A stretch of DNA of 64,000 bases, taken from UBA2336 sp031395485 (GTDB taxonomy: Bacteria > Bacteroidota > Bacteroidia > Cytophagales > Cyclobacteriaceae). Below are positions 59,717 to 64,000 of the stretch, piece by piece. The notes below the pieces were generated by a model. It was given only the letters and a program-made list of their open reading frames with translations, was not told where the DNA came from and searched no databases. The stretch's first letter is position 1; each line of letters starts with the position of its first letter. The stretch covers positions 1 through 64,000 of the forward strand of contig JANNUS010000006.1 of NCBI GenBank assembly GCA_031395485.1, given 5' to 3'. Position numbers and translations under genes: made by a program.

Positions 59717-60733
59717 TTAATCGTTTTTGTTTAATTGATTTTTATATTCCGGAAGTATTTCCAAAAATTTTTTCATGGTTTGATCGAGTGATAAATTAGA
59801 GGTTCCGCCAGAGGCGTTTTTGTGCCCTCCGCCTTCAAAATATTTACGTGCCATTTCGTTTACCGAAAAATTACCCAGCGAACGTAACGAAAGTTTTATA
59901 CTATCCTTTCGCTCATAAATCATTACAGAAAGTCGAACCCCTTTAATAGAAAGTCCATAGTTCACAAAACCTTCGGTATCGCCTGTCTGCGATCCAAACC
60001 TTTTAAGTTCTTCAGCCGATAGGGTCATGTATGCTGTGTTGTATTCCGGCAATACTTTTAGTTTTTCACCCAACACAAAGCCCGTCAGACGCAAACGTTC
60101 TAGTGAATTGGTATCGTATATGAGTTTTGAAACTTGTGTTGGATTAGCCCCCAGCCTAACTAGCTCAGAAGCAATCAAGAATTCTTCATGGCGTGTATTT
60201 GAATGTCTGAATCCACCTGTATCTGTCATTAAGCCCGCATATAGGCAATTGGCAATTGTTGCATTGATTATATTCTTATCACCGATTTCTACAATCAAAT
60301 TATATACTAACCCTGCAGTAGAAGCAGATTGGGTGTCCCATTGAACAAACTCGGCAAAATCTTCTGGTTCTAAGTGATGATCAATCATCACTTTTTTAAC
60401 AGTTGATTTTCGCACGATCTCTGTTAAATCCTGAATTCGGCTTAGGGCAGAAAAATCAAGGCAGAATATTATCTCGGCTTGTTCGACAATTTTAGTAATC
60501 GATACAGCTTTATTTTTTTCATAGGCAATTACCTCACTATTTCCGGGCATCCAATGCAGAAATTCGGGATAATCACTTGGTGTAATCACGTGCACAGCAT
60601 GACCCTTCAGTTTTAGATATCCAGATAACCCCAACGAGGATCCTAACGCATCGGCATCGGGCTTATGGTGCGTAACAATTACCACCTTGCGGGGCTGCGC
60701 CATAAAATTCTTAAAAGCACCGAGATTTTGCAT
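59717..60733 (-). CDS. nrnA: DHH phosphoesterase NrnA (oligoribonuclease/pAp phosphatase)
   Basis: It degrades short RNA oligomers and dephosphorylates pAp. The 338 residues have the DHH domain (VIVTHHKPDADALGSSLGLS, IFCLDFSALSRI, MIDHHLEPEDF, MTDTGGFRHSNT) and the DHHA1 domain ending in the substrate motif GGGHKNASGG. ATG 60733 is chosen because a -7 element lies just upstream, excluding TTG 60754. It leads the nrnA-FKBP-FKBP-rdgB-udk operon. Confidence 0.93.
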   Translation of the reverse strand: MQNLGAFKNFMAQPRKVVIVTHHKPDADALGSSLGLSGYLKLKGHAVHVITPSDYPEFLHWMPGNSEVIAYEKNKAVSITKIVEQAEIIFCLDFSALSRIQDLTEIVRKSTVKKVMIDHHLEPEDFAEFVQWDTQSASTAGLVYNLIVEIGDKNIINATIANCLYAGLMTDTGGFRHSNTRHEEFLIASELVRLGANPTQVSKLIYDTNSLERLRLTGFVLGEKLKVLPEYNTAYMTLSAEELKRFGSQTGDTEGFVNYGLSIKGVRLSVMIYERKDSIKLSLRSLGNFSVNEMARKYFEGGGHKNASGGTSNLSLDQTMKKFLEILPEYKNQLNKND

Positions 60734-60751
60734 GAACAGTTTTAGAAGGGG

Positions 60752-60759
60752 CAAAAATA
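60752..60759 (-). promoter_or_regulatory. -7 element of the nrnA operon
   Basis: TATTTTTG on the minus strand is an exact TAnnTTTG match, 19 bases before the nrnA ATG. No clear -33 TTTG at the proper distance. Confidence 0.5.
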
Positions 60760-60795
60760 ATCAGGATTCTCGGAATTTTAGGAATATTGGATTGA

Positions 60796-60828
60796 TTGCT
60801 GGATTAATGCCGGGAAACATTATTTTTG
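60796..60828 (+). promoter_or_regulatory. Promoter of ndk
   Basis: TATTTTTG (60821-60828) is an exact -7 element, with TTG at 60796-60798 as a partial -33 (spacer 22). The ndk ATG follows 40 bases downstream. Confidence 0.5.
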
Positions 60829-60868
60829 CGCCCGATTCGAACGAAAAATAAATTAAATCTTATTATAA

Positions 60869-61288
60869 ATGGCTACGAATAGAACTTTTACCATGATTAA
60901 GCCCGATGCAGTAGGTGCCGGCAACACAGGGGCGATTATTAAAATGATCGAAGAGGCAGGTTTTCGCATTGTGGCCATCAAAAAAACACAGCTTACGAAA
61001 GAGCGTGCTGGTCAATTTTATGAAGTCCATAAAGCAAGACCGTTTTACAATGACCTAACTGCTTACATGTCGTCCGGCACGATTGTTCCAATGATTTTAG
61101 AGAAAGAAAATGCGGTAGAGGATTTTCGTAAACTGATTGGCGCTACCGATCCAACAAAGGCAGCTCCTGGTACAATCCGTAATTTGTTCGCTAAGTCAAT
61201 CGAAGCCAATGCTATTCATGGAAGTGACAGTGACGAAAATGCTGGGATTGAAGGTGGATTCTTTTTTGCGAAGACAGAGCAATTTTAA
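60869..61288 (+). CDS. ndk: Nucleoside diphosphate kinase
   Basis: It balances NTP pools by phosphate exchange through a histidine. The 139 residues start NRTFTMIKPDAVGAG and carry the active-site NAIHGSDSDENAGIEGGFFF (His about residue 116). Length is normal. It is divergent from nrnA and followed by a bidirectional terminator. Confidence 0.98.
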   Translation: MATNRTFTMIKPDAVGAGNTGAIIKMIEEAGFRIVAIKKTQLTKERAGQFYEVHKARPFYNDLTAYMSSGTIVPMILEKENAVEDFRKLIGATDPTKAAPGTIRNLFAKSIEANAIHGSDSDENAGIEGGFFFAKTEQF

Positions 61289-61316
61289 AACGATTCAAGA
61301 CTCAAGATTTTAAAAT

Positions 61317-61342
61317 AAAACTATCTGAAATCAGATAGTTTT
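61317..61342. terminator. Bidirectional terminator between ndk and nucleotidyltransferase
   Basis: Perfect 12-bp arms AAAACTATCTGA and TCAGATAGTTTT with loop AA; T-runs on both strands. Flanking ATTCAAGACTCAAGAT and TTGAATCTTGAAT add a looser outer dyad, like the repeat after recQ. Confidence 0.85.
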
Positions 61343-61373
61343 GAATCTTGAATTTGAACTTTTTAATTAACGG

Positions 61374-62279
61374 TTACCAAAGCTGAGCTGGGTACTCTCC
61401 GTTGTTTACTAATTCCTTGATCTTGCCCGATACTTCTTCCTTATCTTCTTTGTAGGTAACACCAAACCAAATATCTCCGCCCTGTAGAACTTTTACTTTC
61501 CCTAATCCCTGCTTTATCATTTGATTGCCAATAAGCGGAATAAAAAATTCTGCTTTCGGGTTTTTACCGTTCTCTTGCAGAAACTCAAGGAAGAACTTTT
61601 CGATCAACGTAAAGATACTCGGGTGAAAGCCCCAAAAATTCATGGAGGTTGGTGTTTCAGGACTTAACTCAACATCGCCCTCTTTCTCTCTTGAGATAAT
61701 TTTACCATGTTCTTTAACAATGGTTGTGCGCTCTACTACTGACGTTAAAAATTCATTTACATCTTGCGCACCGCAACCTCGTGAAACACTTCCGTTATCA
61801 GACAAAACATTTTTTAAGGTATATCCTACCATGGCGTGAGCACCGTGCGTCTCGTTTTCAAAGAAATTAGCGATCGATTCAAATGCAGCCCGGCCATAAA
61901 AGTCATCGGCATTGATTACGGCAAATGGTTCATGTATAACATTACGTGCGCACAACACAGCATGCGCGGTACCCCAAGGCTTCGTACGATCAGAATTTTG
62001 ATATTCAGCAGGAACCATTGTATCGAGAGCCTGCACAACAAACTCAACTTCAACCTTCCCTTTTAATCTTGGAAGAAATATTTCTTTCACGGTCTCCTTT
62101 ATTTCTTCACGAACAATGAAAACCACTTTTGTAAACCCAGACCAAATTGAGTCAAAGAGCGAGTAATCCATAATGGTTTCCCCGCTAGGGCCAAATCCAT
62201 CAATTTGTTTAATGCCTCCGTAACGACTTCCCATTCCGGCTGCCAATACTAGCAAGGTTAATTTTTTATTTTTAATCAT
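61374..62279 (-). CDS. Sugar nucleotidyltransferase-like protein
   Basis: 301 residues of the NTP_transferase fold: LLVLAAGMGSRYGGIKQIDG (pyrophosphorylase signature, LAAGMGSRY) and PWGTAHAVLCARNVI, FAVINADDFYGRAAF. The C-terminal part (TSMNFWGFHPSIFTLIEKF, GDIWFGVTYKEDKEEV) is typical of a Bacteroidota subgroup often annotated only as nucleotidyltransferase. Sugar and nucleotide are not identifiable. It has a consensus promoter. Confidence 0.82.
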   Translation of the reverse strand: MIKNKKLTLLVLAAGMGSRYGGIKQIDGFGPSGETIMDYSLFDSIWSGFTKVVFIVREEIKETVKEIFLPRLKGKVEVEFVVQALDTMVPAEYQNSDRTKPWGTAHAVLCARNVIHEPFAVINADDFYGRAAFESIANFFENETHGAHAMVGYTLKNVLSDNGSVSRGCGAQDVNEFLTSVVERTTIVKEHGKIISREKEGDVELSPETPTSMNFWGFHPSIFTLIEKFFLEFLQENGKNPKAEFFIPLIGNQMIKQGLGKVKVLQGGDIWFGVTYKEDKEEVSGKIKELVNNGEYPAQLW

Positions 62280-62310
62280 TATTCTTTGATTTATCGCTTT
62301 GATTCGAAAT

Positions 62311-62341
62311 CAAAAATAGATGCTATGAATCAAAAGGCAAA
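62311..62341 (-). promoter_or_regulatory. Consensus Bacteroidota promoter of the nucleotidyltransferase gene
   Basis: On the minus strand TTTG (62341-62338), exactly 19 bases, then TATTTTTG (62318-62311): a perfect TTTG-N19-TAnnTTTG match, 31 bases before the ATG. Confidence 0.75.
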
Positions 62342-62431
62342 CCAATATACCTACTCAATTTGTCATAAATGGGACTAATTCTAATTTTGGGGACTATTGA
62401 TTGAGGTTTATGAAAAGTTTCTTACAAACCC

Positions 62432-62458
62432 TGTCCAGTATAGTGTAGATCAGCCGTC
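62432..62458 (+). promoter_or_regulatory. Possible ECF42-type promoter
   Basis: TGTCCA (62432-62437), 17 bases, then CGTC (62455-62458), 37 bases before the DGPF gene. From memory, ECF42 target promoters carry TGTCGA and CGA/TC; this differs by one base in the -35. No TAnnTTTG element is evident here. Confidence 0.4.
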
Positions 62459-62495
62459 ATAGAGTAAATTATGTTCAATCTTAAACTTTTAACGT

Positions 62496-62840
62496 ATGGA
62501 AAAGTACATGTTCATCTTTATAGGTGGTGACCCTAGTCATTTGTCACCAGAAGCTCAGCAGGCGCACATGCAAAAATGGTTTGCCTGGGTAGAAAAACTT
62601 ACAAATGAAAAACGGTATGTTTCGGGAGAAGCCTTACTGCCCGGTGGAAAAACAATAAAAGGCTCTAAGAAAGCTGTTACCGATGGCCCTTTTGCTGAAG
62701 GTAAAGAAGTAGTGGGTGGATTTTTTGTTGTAACCGCTAAAGATTTAAATGAAGCAACCGAAATGGCGAAAGCTTGTCCGGATTATGAACTTGGCGGTAT
62801 TGTTGAAGTTCGCGAAGTGATGAAGTTTGATGCTGCTTAA
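62496..62840 (+). CDS. YCII/DGPF-domain protein
   Basis: 114 residues of the YCII-related family: MEKYMFIFIGGDPSHLSPE, MQKWFAWVEKL, VTDGPFAEGKEVVGGFFVV (the DGPF motif, about residues 69-72) and PDYELGGIVEVREV. The fold is a ferredoxin-like dimeric barrel; function is unknown. DGPF genes typically accompany ECF42 sigma factors, and one starts 30 bases downstream here. Confidence 0.92.
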   Translation: MEKYMFIFIGGDPSHLSPEAQQAHMQKWFAWVEKLTNEKRYVSGEALLPGGKTIKGSKKAVTDGPFAEGKEVVGGFFVVTAKDLNEATEMAKACPDYELGGIVEVREVMKFDAA

Positions 62841-62869
62841 AATCACGCTTTCAATGGCTATTTTTATAG

Positions 62870-64000
62870 ATGCTTGAGCAAGATGTAAATCAACTGGCCG
62901 GCCATCTCTTTCGACACGAGTCGGGAAAGATGGCCGCTGTGTTAACACGCATTGTTGGTTTACAAAATTTAGACCTCGCACAAGATCTTGTTCAGGATAC
63001 ACTACTAAAGGCAATCAACACCTGGAAAATAAAAGGCATTCCTGAAAATCCATCCGCCTGGCTTTATACGGTAGCCAAACGAAAAGCACTTGATGCCATC
63101 CGTCAGAAAAAAATTCATCATCAAATTGAAAGCGACCTGGCAAAAGCATTTCAATCGGAGTGGACAATGGCACCAGCCGTTCAGCATCTATTCTTTGAAC
63201 ATGAAATTGAAGATAGCCAGTTGAGGATGATGTTCGCCTGCTGCCATCCGGCTATTCCATACGAATCACAAATTGCGCTTACATTGAAAACACTTTGCGG
63301 ACTTAGCGTTTCGGAAATTGCTCATAGTTTTTTAACTAATGAAGAAACCATCACGAAACGATTATACCGTGCGCGTGAAAGAATTAGAGAAGACAAAATA
63401 GATCTTGAAATACCATCTCCCCAAACGTTGATGTTACATCTTGAGACTGTACTGCACACAATTTACTTGCTCTTCACCCAAGGTTATAATTCCTCTCACC
63501 CCGATCAGCTTATCCGACATGACCTTTGTGAAGAAGCAATGAGGTTGTGTTTACTCCTCATCAAAAAAACAATGACCAACATCCCAACGGTTCGTGCTCT
63601 GATGGCACTAATGTGTTTTCAAGCCTCACGATCCGATGCGCGACTTGATGGGAATGGGAGTATTATCTTACTACAATATCAAAACAGAGTGCTATGGAAT
63701 AGACCCCTAATTGAAAAAGGAAATGAGTACATAAATGCCTCCGCTGCTGGTGAAGAGATAAGTGAATATCACCTCGAGGCTGCCATTGCTGCCTGCCATG
63801 CAAATGCTCCGTCATTCGAAGCCACAAATTGGAAAAGAATTTTCAGGCTCTACGAACTCCTTTCTAAAATTAAGTCTGACCCAATTGTAGAGCTGAACAA
63901 AGCAATCGCATTAGGATTTTCGGAATCGCCACAAAAAGGAATAGAAAGCCTATGTGCAATTAAAGGGCTAGCGGACAATTCCATTTATCATGCAGCGATG
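62870..64000 (+). CDS. ECF42-type RNA polymerase sigma factor (3' end outside window)
   Basis: 377 codons are visible and the frame runs off the window. Sigma region 2 is at about residues 5-75 (LQNLDLAQDLVQDTLLKAINTW, NPSAWLYTVAKRKALDAIRQ) and region 4 at about 125-185 (ALTLKTLCGLSVSEIAHSFL, ITKRLYRARERIRED). A long C-terminal helical extension follows (LHTIYLLFTQGYNSSHPDQL, LNKAIALGFSESP). This extension and the DGPF neighbour define the ECF42 group, which lacks an anti-sigma factor. ATG 62870 fits the family start. Confidence 0.9.
   Translation, partial: MLEQDVNQLAGHLFRHESGKMAAVLTRIVGLQNLDLAQDLVQDTLLKAINTWKIKGIPENPSAWLYTVAKRKALDAIRQKKIHHQIESDLAKAFQSEWTMAPAVQHLFFEHEIEDSQLRMMFACCHPAIPYESQIALTLKTLCGLSVSEIAHSFLTNEETITKRLYRARERIREDKIDLEIPSPQTLMLHLETVLHTIYLLFTQGYNSSHPDQLIRHDLCEEAMRLCLLLIKKTMTNIPTVRALMALMCFQASRSDARLDGNGSIILLQYQNRVLWNRPLIEKGNEYINASAAGEEISEYHLEAAIAACHANAPSFEATNWKRIFRLYELLSKIKSDPIVELNKAIALGFSESPQKGIESLCAIKGLADNSIYHAAM

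Overview
The window is chromosomal DNA from a gliding member of the Bacteroidota, most likely order Cytophagales. The evidence is a fused SecDF translocase, the gliding lipoprotein GldH, a type IX secretion sorting tail on a PKD protein, GWxTD and DUF2723 family proteins, and several promoters of the Bacteroidota form TTTG-N19-TAnnTTTG. No rRNA, transposase, integrase, prophage or CRISPR array was seen. Genus cannot be set from the sequence alone.

Bases 1-6700 hold the translation/transcription supercluster, read right to left: tRNA-Tyr, tRNA-Gly, tRNA-Thr, tuf, tRNA-Trp, secE, nusG, rplK, rplA, rplJ, rplL and the first 523 codons of rpoB. Bases 6900-17400 hold housekeeping genes: dciA-like/recF, pdhA, a TPR membrane protein, ribH, icd, a CAP protein and an lrp-pyrR-panB operon. 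They also hold a four-gene envelope lipoprotein operon (CsgG-like, small lipoprotein, DUF4810, DUF799). A cooperative-looking palindromic operator lies in front of the Lrp/AsnC gene, and a 12-base piece of it recurs in front of the CsgG operon.

Bases 17400-38350 are a large surface-polysaccharide region. It starts with a 1085-residue PKD/T9SS protein. A tightly packed, often overlapping minus-strand operon follows, encoding a flippase, a methyltransferase, AsnB, glycosyltransferases, a HisH/HisF/WbpG-type trio for amidino-sugar formation, a UDP-GlcNAc 4,6-dehydratase and an FkbM methyltransferase. An outlying methyltransferase, an inverted glycosyltransferase, a polytopic polymerase-like protein and a TPR protein complete it. 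The only gene-poor stretch above 300 bases (33295-33744) lies inside this region and holds a short remnant-like ORF.

Bases 38360-64000 return to core genes: DUF2723 transferase, methyltransferase, GWxTD protein, rlmB, manC, kdsD, recQ, purD, a RicT-like PSP1 protein with gldH, and secDF. Then come an nrnA-FKBP-FKBP-rdgB-udk operon, ndk, a nucleotidyltransferase, and a DGPF protein paired with an ECF42-type sigma factor cut by the window end.

Intergenic regions are rich in small palindromic repeats. The clearest are two ~150-bp long-hairpin elements about 88% alike by eye (42151 and 45287) with a diverged relative at 56544. A CCTGCC/GGCAGG palindrome family is found in two gene leaders and, in frame, inside rdgB.
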